Counted from the first letter of the stretch, positions 7,356 through 16,931 are shown. The stretch is DNA of 64,000 nt from Sphingomonas mollis (GCF_016427505.1 NZ_JAELXS010000002.1:62001-126000), one strand, 5' to 3'. Program-made: numbers and translations. The notes: generated by a model not told the origin, from the sequence alone.

Positions 7356-10151
7356 ATGAACGTGTTGAAGATCCGCCTGCTGGGCAGCGCGGTCGCCGTG
7401 ATCGGCATGACCATCGCCGGCACCGCCGCCGCGCAGGTCACGGGCGTCGCCGCCGTCGCCCCGGCGTCTGACGATGCGACGGTGGCGGCCGATCCCGCCC
7501 CGAATCCCGACCAGTCGGGCCAGACCGCCAGCGAATCCCTGACCGACGATATCGTCGTCAACGGCCGCCGCCAGCAGAGCGCGATCGCGGAAGAACGCGC
7601 CGCCGTCGGCGTGCTCGACATCGTCACCGTCGGCGACGTGGCCATCCATTCGCAGACCAGCATCGCCGATCTCGCCAAGCAGTTGCCAGGCGTCTCGGTC
7701 AGCCGCGACCAAGGCCGCAACCAGAGCGCGACGGGCGAAGCGCAGTACGTCACCATCCGCGGCTTCGACACCGGCTACAACGCCTATACGCTGGACGGCG
7801 TCCGCCTGCCGCACACGTCGGGCAATTCGCGCGCCATCTCGCTCAACCTGTTTTCGCCCTTCGCGATCGGCAACATCGTAGCCGACAAGACGCCGGGCGC
7901 CGCCAAGGACGCGGATTCGATCGCCGGCAATCTCGACCTGCGTACCCCGACCGCGTTCGATTTCGCCGCGTCGTTCATCCGTGGCCGCGTGCTGGCGCAG
8001 GGTGCCAAACTGGCCATCCGTCGCAAGCAGGAGGGGTTCGGCGGTGCGATCGGCCTCGACACCGCACAGCGCTTCGGTGACCACAACCAGTTCGGCATCT
8101 ACGTCGCCGGCTATTACGAGGAACGCGGCAACACCGCCGAATCGACCGCCGTCCAGAATGATTACAAGACGACGAGCTTCAACGTCGGCACCGCCCGCGC
8201 CAATGGCGATGCGCTGTCGGCCGACGGCGTCCAGTGGAATTTCTACAACAACAAGATCAAGCGCTACGGCGCGACGGGATCGTTCGATTTCCGCAGCGAT
8301 CCCGTCGATCTGTTCGCGCGGATCAATTACGCCACGTACCTGAACACCAATACGATGAACCAGACCGCGCTCCGCAACGAACTGACACGCGGCCAGACCA
8401 ACCCCAATCCGAACGGGTCGTACAATGCCGCCGGCGTGTACACGCCCTATGGCATCAATCCGGCCAGCTATTTCCGTACCGAGGATATCGAACAGGAACT
8501 GCTGTCGGCGCAGATCGGGGCCAGGGCGCATGCCGGGGCGTTTACCGCATCGATCGAGGGTGCCTATGCCGATGGTCGCCTCGACCAGCCGAACCGGATC
8601 GAGGCGGCGTTCCGCGGCATCGCCTTCAACGGCGCGGCGTCGAACACCGGCGCGGCCAGCGCGGGGGTGAACGTCGATTTGTCGAACAACAAGTCGCCGC
8701 GCCCCGTGCTGTCGTCGGCCGCCATCGCCTATATCTCGTCGCTCGATCGCCCGACCCAGCTCTACGTGCAAAAGGGTTATGACTATCTGTCGGAAACGAA
8801 GAAGACGCTGAAGGGCAGCATCGGCTGGCAGAATGAGGGCGTGCTGACCGGCGTCACCATCGGCGGCCTGTACGAGGATTCGGATCGCAAGGGACGCAGC
8901 CTGGCACCCGACAACACGCGCTATCGCTTCCTCACGCCGCTTCAGAACGGCACCGTGACGGGGCCGACGATCAACCAGTATCTGGGCGACGTGCTGAACG
9001 GCTTCCTCGATTACTATCCGCCCCGGCCGATCAAGGTCCTGTCGCGCCAGCAGCTGGACGCACAGGCGCGCCAATATGTCCCCGGTGTGCTGGCCGGCGT
9101 GTCGGCGAATACGATCAACCAGGGGCTGCTCGACGGCAACGAGAAGCGCAAGGCGGTGTACGCCACCGCCGACCTGAAGCTGGGAACGCTAGAGATCACC
9201 CCCGGCGTCCGGTACGAGGACAACGACTTCTCGGCCCGCTTCTTCCTCCGCGATGCCAACGGCGCCCGCTTCGTCAGCGCCGGCCGCCAGTACGATCATG
9301 TCGACCCCAGCATCCTGGCGGCGTGGAAGCCCGACGACCGGCTGGTCGTGCGCGGTGCGGTGCGGTCCAGCTATGCCCGCCCCGCCTTCGACCAGATCGC
9401 CGGCCCTACCCAGATCAGCGAGCCGTCGAGCGCCGGTGTCGTGACGATCGTCCAGCCCAATCCCGACCTGAAACCGGTCGAGGCTTGGAGCTATGACGCA
9501 GGCATCGAATATTATGCCGGCGTCGGCCGCTACGTACAGCTTTCCCTGTACTACAAGGACCTGAAGAACATCCTCGTGCCGACCGGCACCCGTTCGGTGG
9601 CGCAGGCCGGCAGCAGCGCGGGCACGATCCTGATCCGTCCGACCAACGGGCTTGGCGGCAATGCCAAGGGCATCGAACTGTCCGGCCGTTTCACGCTCGG
9701 CGATCTGGCGGGGTCGAGCATGCTCGGCAATCTCGGCATCGGCGGCAACGTCACCTACCAGAATACCGAGGCGAACTATCAGATTTCCGCCACTGACATC
9801 CGCCGGACCAGCCTGCCACAGGCGCCCGACCTGATCTTCAATGCCGAGCTGTTCTATGCCGCCGGCCCGGTTCGCACCAATCTCTGGTACAACCACACCG
9901 GCCGCTTCCTGGCGACGGTGCAGGACTCCCAGCCCGACATCTATGTCCAGTCGGTCGGCGAACTGAACTTCGGGTTGGCGTACGAAGTGACCGACAACCT
10001 CGAAATCGGCGCATCGGTCCGCAACCTGCTCGACCAGCACACCTATTGGGCGACGGTCGGCAAGTCGAAGAAGTACATCTCCAACGATCGTAATGGCGGC
10101 TATATGGAAACCGGCCGCGTCTATCAGTTCAGCCTGACGATGAAGATGTGA
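7356..10151 (+). CDS. TonB-dependent outer-membrane receptor
   Basis: About 931 residues from the ATG at 7356, which is preceded by AGGG; an earlier in-frame Met at 7305 lacks signal-peptide character. The order is: signal peptide ending GTAAAQV, a TonB-box-like DDIVVNGRR, a plug domain (SIADLAKQLPGVSVSRDQGR, then TIRGFDTGYNAYTLDGVRLP), and a long 22-strand-type barrel ending ...YQFSLTMKM with alternating residues. Such receptors import large or scarce substrates using energy from TonB-ExbBD. The substrate is not evident; proximity to an exported metallophosphoesterase suggests a phosphorylated or phosphate-releasing compound (inference). A perfect hairpin terminator follows. Confidence 0.93.
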   Translation: MNVLKIRLLGSAVAVIGMTIAGTAAAQVTGVAAVAPASDDATVAADPAPNPDQSGQTASESLTDDIVVNGRRQQSAIAEERAAVGVLDIVTVGDVAIHSQTSIADLAKQLPGVSVSRDQGRNQSATGEAQYVTIRGFDTGYNAYTLDGVRLPHTSGNSRAISLNLFSPFAIGNIVADKTPGAAKDADSIAGNLDLRTPTAFDFAASFIRGRVLAQGAKLAIRRKQEGFGGAIGLDTAQRFGDHNQFGIYVAGYYEERGNTAESTAVQNDYKTTSFNVGTARANGDALSADGVQWNFYNNKIKRYGATGSFDFRSDPVDLFARINYATYLNTNTMNQTALRNELTRGQTNPNPNGSYNAAGVYTPYGINPASYFRTEDIEQELLSAQIGARAHAGAFTASIEGAYADGRLDQPNRIEAAFRGIAFNGAASNTGAASAGVNVDLSNNKSPRPVLSSAAIAYISSLDRPTQLYVQKGYDYLSETKKTLKGSIGWQNEGVLTGVTIGGLYEDSDRKGRSLAPDNTRYRFLTPLQNGTVTGPTINQYLGDVLNGFLDYYPPRPIKVLSRQQLDAQARQYVPGVLAGVSANTINQGLLDGNEKRKAVYATADLKLGTLEITPGVRYEDNDFSARFFLRDANGARFVSAGRQYDHVDPSILAAWKPDDRLVVRGAVRSSYARPAFDQIAGPTQISEPSSAGVVTIVQPNPDLKPVEAWSYDAGIEYYAGVGRYVQLSLYYKDLKNILVPTGTRSVAQAGSSAGTILIRPTNGLGGNAKGIELSGRFTLGDLAGSSMLGNLGIGGNVTYQNTEANYQISATDIRRTSLPQAPDLIFNAELFYAAGPVRTNLWYNHTGRFLATVQDSQPDIYVQSVGELNFGLAYEVTDNLEIGASVRNLLDQHTYWATVGKSKKYISNDRNGGYMETGRVYQFSLTMKM

Positions 10152-10157
10152 CCGATC

Positions 10158-10192
10158 ACGAGGATGGCGGTGTCCTACACCGCCATCCTCGT
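10158..10192 (+). terminator. Strong hairpin terminator after the TonB receptor gene
   Basis: A perfect 16-bp stem (ACGAGGATGGCGGTGT at 10158-10173 and its complement at 10177-10192) closes a 3-base CCT loop, 7 bases after the receptor stop codon. There is only a short AT-containing tail (TATAT), no long U tract. Confidence 0.8.
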
Positions 10193-10250
10193 ATATCCCT
10201 CGATCGCTCGCTCTTTCTCAACCGTCGAACGCCGGCGTTACGATGCCTCC

Positions 10251-10274
10251 CTCGCGCGGGCACGCCCGCGCGAG
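10251..10274 (-). terminator. GC-rich hairpin downstream of the VirJ-like gene
   Basis: CTCGCGCGGGC (10251-10261) and GCCCGCGCGAG (10264-10274) are perfect complements with a 2-base centre, giving a very stable stem. It lies 36 bases beyond the stop of the minus-strand VirJ-like gene. No T-run follows, so it may be a terminator or an mRNA-stabilising hairpin. Confidence 0.5.
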
Positions 10275-10309
10275 CACGTGCGCTATTGTGACTTTAGCGA
10301 CTTTCCGCG

Positions 10310-11056
10310 TCAACCACGGGCCGCCAGCGCGACCGCCCGCAGCACATTCGCGGTCAGACCGTCGGCATCGTGGCTCAGGAAATGGCCCCCCGGCATCCCG
10401 ACGATCCGCGCGTTCGGCAGGCGGATCTGCGGGCACAGGCTGTCGGTCTCCTGCTTGCCATAGATGCAGGTAAGCGGCGTCCAGTCGATCAGGTTGGCGG
10501 TCGTATCCGCCCGGCTGTCCGGCGTCCCTCGATAGGCGAGGCCGGATGGGTCGGCGCGCAGATACACCGTCTCACCCGGCACGACCAGAATGACCGCCGC
10601 GACATGACGACGCAGATCGGCGGGCAGGGCGGCCAACCCGGTCTGCAACACGTCCGCGCCGTAAGATTGGCCGATCAGGACGATCCGTTCGGTCCCCAGC
10701 CGCGCCAGCCCCTGACGCACCGCCTGCGCGATGATCGCATCGGTCTGGACTCGTGTCTGCCGCGTGCCGAACAGCGTCGGCGAATTGAACCCGACCGTCT
10801 CGATCCCATGCGCCGCCAGCGCCTGCGTCGTCGCCGCCCCCATGCCGAACCGCAGGCCCAGATCGCCTGAAAAGAACAACGCCCCCACCGAAGACCGCGG
10901 CCCCTGCGCCTCATAGACATGCATCGGATCGCGGTCGAAGAACCCGGTCGCCGCCAAAAGCCCGGCCAAGGCCAACACGACGACCGCCACGGCGATCAGG
11001 ACGCGGCGCCATCGCCGGGTTTTGGACGGGGCGGTGGCGGTCGTCGGGGAGGGCAT
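10310..11056 (-). CDS. VirJ/AcvB-family alpha/beta hydrolase
   Basis: 248 residues. An N-terminal membrane segment (about 18-38, VLIAVAVVVLALAGLLAATG) would hold the enzyme facing the periplasm. The alpha/beta-hydrolase part shows the opening strand ALFFSGDLGLRFG, a nucleophile elbow GQSYGAD with Ser131, and a late MPGGHFLSHD supplying His. The pattern, including YGADVLQTGLAALP, is that of the VirJ/AcvB virulence-protein family. In Agrobacterium AcvB hydrolyses lysyl-phosphatidylglycerol, opposing the synthase LpiA/MprF (family knowledge). An mprF gene lies about 8 kb to the right, making a shared pathway plausible. It is divergent from the large polysaccharide enzyme, with a 168-base gap. 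Confidence 0.8.
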   Translation of the reverse strand: MPSPTTATAPSKTRRWRRVLIAVAVVVLALAGLLAATGFFDRDPMHVYEAQGPRSSVGALFFSGDLGLRFGMGAATTQALAAHGIETVGFNSPTLFGTRQTRVQTDAIIAQAVRQGLARLGTERIVLIGQSYGADVLQTGLAALPADLRRHVAAVILVVPGETVYLRADPSGLAYRGTPDSRADTTANLIDWTPLTCIYGKQETDSLCPQIRLPNARIVGMPGGHFLSHDADGLTANVLRAVALAARG

Positions 11057-11224
11057 GGACGGATACTCCTTGGGCAGGATCGTCCTTCGCGGACCGGGGC
11101 CGACCGGCCGCCTTCCGGATCATGACAAATGTTTCATTCGCCGCTCACCGCCCGACCGTCAGCGCGCCGCTAGGGCGCGATCATCAATCGATCGCCCAGG
11201 TGGTGGGTGTCCGGGAGCCTGTTC

Positions 11225-14200
11225 GTGAGCAAACCGATCTTCTTCGATCCCAGCGGTCGCCGCAGCGTGTGGTCACGGCGCGTGGTCGCGATCATCATCG
11301 CCGGCATCGTCCTCGCCGCGATCGCCTTCGCCACGACGCTGGTCGTTACGCCGCGTGCCCATGGCCTGCCGCTGCCCTTCGCCCGCCGCCACGGCGAGCT
11401 GTTCGAACCGCGCGGCAACAAGGTGCATCACCAGCGCCACTGGCTGCCCGAACGGACGACCGGCGCACCGGGAACGCCGCTGACGGTCGGTTTCTACGTT
11501 CCCGGCGACGACGCGGGCCTCGCCTCGCTGCGCCGCCATATCCATAGGCTCGACTGGCTGGTGCCGGCGATGGTCAATGTCGGCGCCGGCGGCAGGGTGA
11601 CGGTGGAAACCGATCCGCAGCTCGAACAGCTGGTCGCCGCCACGCCCCGTGCACCCCGGTTGCTGCCGATGGTCCAGAACCTCGTCGGCGATCAGTGGGA
11701 CGGCGACATGGTCGCTCGTTTGTTCGCCGACCGCGCCCGCCGTCAGGCGGTGATCGCTCGGCTGGCGGCGATGGTCGCCCAGCGCCACGACGCCGGTCTG
11801 GTGATGGATTTCGAGAACCTGCCGGCGGGGTCGCAGCACGCCTATGCCGGCTTCCTCGCCCAACTGCGTGCCGCCCTGCCCAAGGGGTCGCAACTGGCGA
11901 TCACCGTGCCGGCCGATGATGCCGACTGGCAACTGGCACAGTTCGCCAGAGTCGCCGACCGGATCATCCTGATGGCCTATGACGAACATTGGGAAAGCGG
12001 CACGCCCGGCCCGATCGCCTCGCAGTCTTGGTTCCTGAACGTGGTCGAGGATGCGGTGCGGCAGGTCGGTCGCGACCGGCTGGTCGTCGCGCTTGGCAGC
12101 TATGCCTATGACTGGCACGGCAAGGGTGCCGACGCGCTGTCGATCGAGGAGGCATGGCTGGCGGCACATGACAGCCGCGCCCCCGTCAGCTTCGATGCGA
12201 CTAGCGGCAATGCGGGTTTCGCCTATACCGAGGATGGCGAACGTCATCAGGTCTGGATGCTCGACGCCGCGACCAGCTGGAACCAGCTGGCGGCCCTGCG
12301 CAAACTGGGCATCGACGATGTCGCGATGTGGCGGCTGGGCAGCGAAGACCCCGGCATCTGGGCCGACTTTGCCGCATTCCGCACGCCGGCCAAGGTGCCG
12401 GTGCTGAACCGCCTGCAATCCGCGCTGAACGTCGACGTCGAGGGGAACGGCGAAATCCTGCGCATCACCTCGTCCCCTACGGAGGGCCTTCGCCGCATCG
12501 GCTTCGACCCGCAGGGCATGATCCGGCGCGAAGACTATCAGGTGTTGCCGACCCCCTATGTCGTGCAGCGGGCAGGGGCGAGCGCGAAGTCGCTGGCGCT
12601 GACGTTCGACGATGGCCCGGACCCGACATGGACGCCGCGCATCCTCGACGTGCTGGAACAGGCGCATGTCCCGGCGACGTTCTTCGTCATCGGTGAGAAC
12701 GCGCTGGAACATCCCGGCCTGCTTCGCCGCATCGTCGACGACGGCAGCGAGATCGGCAACCACACCTATACGCACCCCAACCTCGCCACGACGGGGGAGC
12801 GCACCACGCGGCTGGAACTGAACGCGACCCAGCGCCTGATCGAGGCGTATACCGGCCGCTCCACGACGCTGTTTCGTGCACCCTATTTCGGCGACGCCGA
12901 ACCGACGACGGCGGACGAGATCGGGCCGGCGATGCTGGCGCAGGAACAGGGCTATACCGTCGTCGGCCTGCACGTCGATCCCAACGACTGGCAGCGGCCC
13001 GGCACCGACGCGATCGTCGATCAGGTTGTCGCCCAAGTCGAGACCGCGACGCCGATGAACTCCGGCAACGTCATCCTGTTGCACGATGGCGGCGGCGATC
13101 GCGAACAGACGGTGGCGGCCCTGCCGCGCATCATCGCGACGCTCCGGGCGAAGGGGTATAGTTTCGTCACCGCCAGTCAACTAGTCGGCGTGCCGCAGTC
13201 GGTGGCGATGCCGCTGGTCAAGGGCCGCGACCTGCTGGCGGTGCGGACCGACGTGACGATCTTCATCATCCTTGCGCTCATCGCTGTCGTGCTGGCGTGG
13301 CTGTTCTATCTTGCCATCGCGCTCGGCATCGCCCGTGCGGTGCTGATGGCGGCGCTCGCCTGGGTACAAGCCCGCAAGCCACGGCTGGCGCCCCCGGTGT
13401 TCCAGCCGCAGGTGTCGGTCATCATCCCCGCCTATAACGAGGAACGGGTGATCGAATCGTCCGTGGCCCGCGTGCTGGCGAGCGATTATCCCGGCCTGCA
13501 GGTCATCGTCGTCGACGACGGGTCGAAGGACGGCACCAGCGCCGTCGTCGCCCGCGCCTTTGCCGACGATCCGCGCGTGACCCTGCTGACGCTGGTCAAC
13601 GGCGGCAAGGCGGCGGCGCTGAACCGCGCGTTTTTGCAGGCTCGTGGTGAAGTCGTCATCGCGCTGGACGCCGATACCCAGTTCGAACCGGAAACGATCG
13701 GTCGGCTGGCGCGCTGGTTCGCCGATCCAGTGATTGGGGCGGTGGCGGGCGATGCGCGCGTTGGCAACCGCGTGAACCTCGTCACCCGCTGGCAGGCGGT
13801 CGAATACATCACCGCCCAAAACCTTGAACGCCGCGCCCTTGCCGGATTCGACGCGATGACGGTGGTGCCGGGTGCGGTCGGCGCATGGCGGCGGGCGGCG
13901 CTTGATGCTGTCGGCGGTTATCCCGAAGATACGCTGGCCGAGGATCAGGACCTGACCATCGCGATCCAGCGCGCCGGCTGGCGCGTGACCTATGATCCCC
14001 GTGCCGTAGCCTGGACGGAGGCGCCGGAAACGTTCCGCGCGCTGGCCAAACAGCGATATCGCTGGGCGTTCGGGACGCTCCAGTGCCTGTGGAAGCATCG
14101 CCGCATCCTGCGGACCGGCAAGCCCGCCGGCCTTGCCCGGGTCGGTTTGCCCCAGGCTTGGCTGTTCCAGATCGCCTTTGCCGCGATCTCGCCCTTGATC

Positions 14201-14524
14201 GATCTCGCGCTGCTGCTGTCGATCGTCGGCACCACGCTGCGGATCACGCAGCATGGCTGGGCGCAGACGAGCGGCGATGTCGGCCGGATGGGGATATACT
14301 GGCTCGCCTTCACCGCGATCGACGTGGCGTGTGGCTGGGTCGCCTATCACCTCGACGGGCACAAGGCGCGGTATCCGGCGCATCTATTGGTCGCGCAGCG
14401 GCTGGTGTATCGCCAGATCATGTACTGGGTCGTCCTGCGCGCGATCTCGTCAGCGATCGGCGGCTGGATTGTCGGCTGGGGTAAGCTGGAGCGGACGGGC
14501 AGCGTTCAGGCGACGAGCGGCTGA
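11225..14524 (+). CDS. GH18-NodB deacetylase-GT2 three-domain polysaccharide enzyme
   Basis: About 1099 residues. Start taken at the GTG at 11225 because GGGAG lies 7 bases upstream; a GTG at 11207 is also in frame. Order: a membrane segment near 20-40; a GH18 chitinase-like domain (about 60-385) with DAGLVMDFENL matching the DxxDxDxE-type site, catalytic Glu near 196; a NodB deacetylase domain (about 440-660) with TFDDGPD, HTYTHPNL and RAPYFGD; a membrane segment near 690; a processive GT2 domain (about 730-980) with IIPAYNEE, DDG, DAD, EDQDLT and QRYRW; and several C-terminal membrane segments. All three active sites look intact, implying synthesis, deacetylation and trimming of a beta-linked amino-sugar polymer at the inner membrane. 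The polymer is unknown. Confidence 0.9.
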   Translation: MSKPIFFDPSGRRSVWSRRVVAIIIAGIVLAAIAFATTLVVTPRAHGLPLPFARRHGELFEPRGNKVHHQRHWLPERTTGAPGTPLTVGFYVPGDDAGLASLRRHIHRLDWLVPAMVNVGAGGRVTVETDPQLEQLVAATPRAPRLLPMVQNLVGDQWDGDMVARLFADRARRQAVIARLAAMVAQRHDAGLVMDFENLPAGSQHAYAGFLAQLRAALPKGSQLAITVPADDADWQLAQFARVADRIILMAYDEHWESGTPGPIASQSWFLNVVEDAVRQVGRDRLVVALGSYAYDWHGKGADALSIEEAWLAAHDSRAPVSFDATSGNAGFAYTEDGERHQVWMLDAATSWNQLAALRKLGIDDVAMWRLGSEDPGIWADFAAFRTPAKVPVLNRLQSALNVDVEGNGEILRITSSPTEGLRRIGFDPQGMIRREDYQVLPTPYVVQRAGASAKSLALTFDDGPDPTWTPRILDVLEQAHVPATFFVIGENALEHPGLLRRIVDDGSEIGNHTYTHPNLATTGERTTRLELNATQRLIEAYTGRSTTLFRAPYFGDAEPTTADEIGPAMLAQEQGYTVVGLHVDPNDWQRPGTDAIVDQVVAQVETATPMNSGNVILLHDGGGDREQTVAALPRIIATLRAKGYSFVTASQLVGVPQSVAMPLVKGRDLLAVRTDVTIFIILALIAVVLAWLFYLAIALGIARAVLMAALAWVQARKPRLAPPVFQPQVSVIIPAYNEERVIESSVARVLASDYPGLQVIVVDDGSKDGTSAVVARAFADDPRVTLLTLVNGGKAAALNRAFLQARGEVVIALDADTQFEPETIGRLARWFADPVIGAVAGDARVGNRVNLVTRWQAVEYITAQNLERRALAGFDAMTVVPGAVGAWRRAALDAVGGYPEDTLAEDQDLTIAIQRAGWRVTYDPRAVAWTEAPETFRALAKQRYRWAFGTLQCLWKHRRILRTGKPAGLARVGLPQAWLFQIAFAAISPLIDLALLLSIVGTTLRITQHGWAQTSGDVGRMGIYWLAFTAIDVACGWVAYHLDGHKARYPAHLLVAQRLVYRQIMYWVVLRAISSAIGGWIVGWGKLERTGSVQATSG

Positions 14525-14542
14525 CGAGCGATGGGCCGGGGA

Positions 14543-15889
14543 TCAGCGCGCGATCGTCAGTCTCGCCGCCAGCCCCGGCCCATGGTCGCCCAACGTCAGC
14601 GTGCCGCCATGAAGATGCGCCACGGCCGCGACGAGCGACAGGCCAAGTCCGGCACCGCTTTCCGCCCGTGCCGCATCCAGTCGCCCGAACCGCCTCAGCG
14701 CATCATCGCGGCGGTCGGCCGGAATGCCCGGGCCGTCATCCGCCACGACGATCGCCACGGCTTCCGGTTCGTCCTCGACCGTGATCGACACATGGCCAGC
14801 GCCATATTTCAGGGCATTGTCGACGAGATTGGACAATGCCTGACTGAGCAGCTCGCGATGCGCGACGACCAGCGACACTGGCGGGGTCACCGCCGCCACG
14901 GTCATGCCGCGATCCTCCGCCAGCGGTTCGAACATGTCGGCGACATTGCGGACGAGGGCGGCCATGTCGGTTTCCGCAAAGGCGTCGCGACCCAGTCCAG
15001 CTTCGGCGCGGGTGATGCGCAACGCTGTGTCGAGCATCGTCAGCAGACGGTCCCCCTCGTCCATCGCTCGCAGCACGGCGACGCGACCTGGCTCGTTCTC
15101 CGCCGCCGCCAGCGCCCGTTCCAGCGTAACGCGCAACCGGGTCAGAGGGGAGCGAAGATCGTGCGCCAGACCATCGGTGGCCATCTTCAATTCACCGACC
15201 AGCACCGCGATCCGATCGAGCATCGCATTCACCGCCGCGCCCAGCGCCTCGAATGCATCGTCGCCCCCGCCCGGTGCGACGCGACGGTGGAGATCGCCAT
15301 CGGCCACGGCCGTCGCGACCTCCACCGTCCGGCCCAGCCGCGCCTCGATCATCCGGGCGGCGATCCAGCCGGCGAAACCGGCCAGTGCCAAGGCGACCGC
15401 CATCGCGACCGCCATAGCCTCTTCCATCGCGCGGGCGAAGCGCAGTTCGCTCTCCACGACATGCCCGGTCAGCAGCTTGCCGCCATCGGGCAGCGCGGTG
15501 GCGACGACGCGCATCCGTTCGGGATCGTCACGGCCGATCCGGAAAATCTCGATCGTGGTGGCAAACCCGCCCGGCCCGACGATCGGCGGCCAATCGCCGA
15601 CATTGCCGGCCAGAAACCGGCCGCGACGATCGACCAGCAACACGACCGACTGCGCCACGCGATGTTGCCGTAGCCGCATGGCGATCATCGACCCCAAACG
15701 GGTCGTGCCGCCATCACGGTACGCGGCGAGCAACGTATCGCGCATCCGCGTGGCGTTTCGCTCCGCCTCCGCCGTGATCTGTCCACGCGTGATCTCGCGC
15801 ACCGTGACCAGCGTCGCGCCCGCGCCGGCCAGTTGCAACGCAAAGACCAGCCCCGCAAATCGCAGCGTGGTCGATCGGGGCAGGCGCAA
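14543..15889 (-). CDS. Two-component sensor histidine kinase
   Basis: 448 residues. Membrane segments lie near 8-28 and about 150-175, bracketing a periplasmic domain of about 120 residues; then a HAMP linker, a dimerisation helix with the phospho-acceptor His in DGLAHDLRSPLTRLR, and an ATPase domain with LVDNALKYG (N box), VADDGPGIP (G1) and GAGLGLSLVAAV (G2). It phosphorylates the adjacent OmpR-type regulator, whose stop lies just 2 bases upstream. The signal is unknown. The C-terminus runs to within 18 bases of the convergent polysaccharide-enzyme gene. Last gene of a four-gene minus-strand operon. Confidence 0.92.
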   Translation of the reverse strand: MRLPRSTTLRFAGLVFALQLAGAGATLVTVREITRGQITAEAERNATRMRDTLLAAYRDGGTTRLGSMIAMRLRQHRVAQSVVLLVDRRGRFLAGNVGDWPPIVGPGGFATTIEIFRIGRDDPERMRVVATALPDGGKLLTGHVVESELRFARAMEEAMAVAMAVALALAGFAGWIAARMIEARLGRTVEVATAVADGDLHRRVAPGGGDDAFEALGAAVNAMLDRIAVLVGELKMATDGLAHDLRSPLTRLRVTLERALAAAENEPGRVAVLRAMDEGDRLLTMLDTALRITRAEAGLGRDAFAETDMAALVRNVADMFEPLAEDRGMTVAAVTPPVSLVVAHRELLSQALSNLVDNALKYGAGHVSITVEDEPEAVAIVVADDGPGIPADRRDDALRRFGRLDAARAESGAGLGLSLVAAVAHLHGGTLTLGDHGPGLAARLTIAR

Positions 15890-15891
15890 CC

Positions 15892-16578
15892 CTATGGCGC
15901 CATGCTCAGTTTGTATCCCGACCCGCGCACCGTGTGGAGCAGCGGGCGGGCATGTCCTTCATCTACCTTCTTGCGCAGGCGGCTGATGTGGACGTCGGTG
16001 ACGTTCGTACCCGGATCGAAATGATAATCCCACACGCCCTCCAGCAACATCGTGCGGGTGACGACCTGGTCGACATGGCGAAGCAGGAATTCGAGCAGCC
16101 GATACTCGCGCGGTTGCAGTTCCAGAACCTTGTCGCCGCGCTTCACCCGGTGCGCCAGCAGGTCCATTTCCAGATCGTCGCAACCGATCCTGGTCTCCAC
16201 CGCCGGCCCACCGCTCTGGCCACGCCGCACCAGCAATCGCACCCGCGCCAGCAATTCCGCGAAGACGAACGGCTTGGTCAGATAATCGTCGGAGCCGGAG
16301 GTCAGACCCGCGACGCGGTCGTCGGGCGAACTCATCGCCGACAGGATCAGCACCGGCGTCGCCACCCCCGCCGCCCGCATCGCCGCCAGCGCCGCCATGC
16401 CGTCCATGCCGGGCAGCATCCGATCCAGCACGATGCAGTCGTAACTGCCATCCGTGGCGTGGAACAGGCCGTCACGCCCGGTCGCCGCGCGATCGACGAC
16501 GAAACCCTCCTCCTTCAGGCCATTGGCCACGTAATCAGCGGTGGTATCGTCGTCTTCGACCAATAGGATTTTCGTCAC
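15892..16578 (-). CDS. OmpR-family response regulator
   Basis: 228 residues: receiver domain (1-115) with acidic cluster VEDDD, phospho-acceptor Asp in CIVLDRMLPGMDG, Thr/Ser in LILSAMSS and Lys in YLTKPF; then a winged-helix DNA-binding domain with LQPREYRLLEFLL and DVHISRLRKKVD, ending in VRGSGYKL. Partner of the downstream kinase. Upstream it overlaps the PDZ gene by 4 bases (ATGA, 16575-16578). It may control its own operon and the divergent mipA through inverted repeats at 17516-17578 (inference). Confidence 0.93.
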   Translation of the reverse strand: MTKILLVEDDDTTADYVANGLKEEGFVVDRAATGRDGLFHATDGSYDCIVLDRMLPGMDGMAALAAMRAAGVATPVLILSAMSSPDDRVAGLTSGSDDYLTKPFVFAELLARVRLLVRRGQSGGPAVETRIGCDDLEMDLLAHRVKRGDKVLELQPREYRLLEFLLRHVDQVVTRTMLLEGVWDYHFDPGTNVTDVHISRLRKKVDEGHARPLLHTVRGSGYKLSMAP

Positions 16579-16931
16579 GTCGGCCCTCCCGGCGGCGGCT
16601 GTAGCAGCGTCACCGGGATCACGTCACCATGCCGTCGCACCCGCAGCGAAACGATGCCATAATTTTCAGCCTGTGTAAGGATACGGAGCGTGGGCCGGGG
16701 GACACCATTCGCCGCCTCGATCATATCGCCGACCTGCAGGCCCGCCGCACCCTCGGCACCGCCGGTGCGAAGACTGGTCACCACCAGACGGCGGTCGACC
16801 ACGACGAAGGTGGCGCCGCCCACCGATGAGGGGCGACGGTCGGCCGAATAGCTCGACACCAACGTCGCCGCGAACGAGCCGATCAGCACGGCGCCCCCCG
16901 CGCCAAGGCCAGCGGCGCGCAAGCCGTTCAC
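16575..16931 (-). CDS. Small membrane-anchored PDZ-like protein
   Basis: 118 residues. A hydrophobic N-terminal segment (about 4-28) looks like an anchor or signal. The rest resembles a single PDZ domain: FVVVDRRLVVTSLRTGG, then GLQVGDMIEAANGVPRPTLR, then IVSLRVRRHGDVIPVTLLQ. There is no protease domain, so it would only bind peptides or a partner. It overlaps DUF1003 upstream and the response regulator downstream by 4 bases each, implying tightly coupled expression. Possibly a periplasmic modulator of the kinase (inference). Confidence 0.7.
   Translation of the reverse strand: MNGLRAAGLGAGGAVLIGSFAATLVSSYSADRRPSSVGGATFVVVDRRLVVTSLRTGGAEGAAGLQVGDMIEAANGVPRPTLRILTQAENYGIVSLRVRRHGDVIPVTLLQPPPGGPT

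Noticed and set aside
5798..7771. A 657-codon minus-strand open frame
   Set aside because: It is antisense to the metallophosphatase, PEP-CTERM and receptor genes, which have clear motifs, and it shows no domain of its own.
11273..13180. A 635-codon minus-strand open frame
   Set aside because: Antisense to the GH18 and NodB parts of the polysaccharide enzyme; Arg/Asp/His-rich shadow translation.
14531..14583. Inverted repeat ATGGGCCGGGG / CCCCGGCCCAT
   Set aside because: Perfect 11-bp arms but 31 bases apart, with one arm inside the kinase coding region; a functional terminator is possible but not supported enough.
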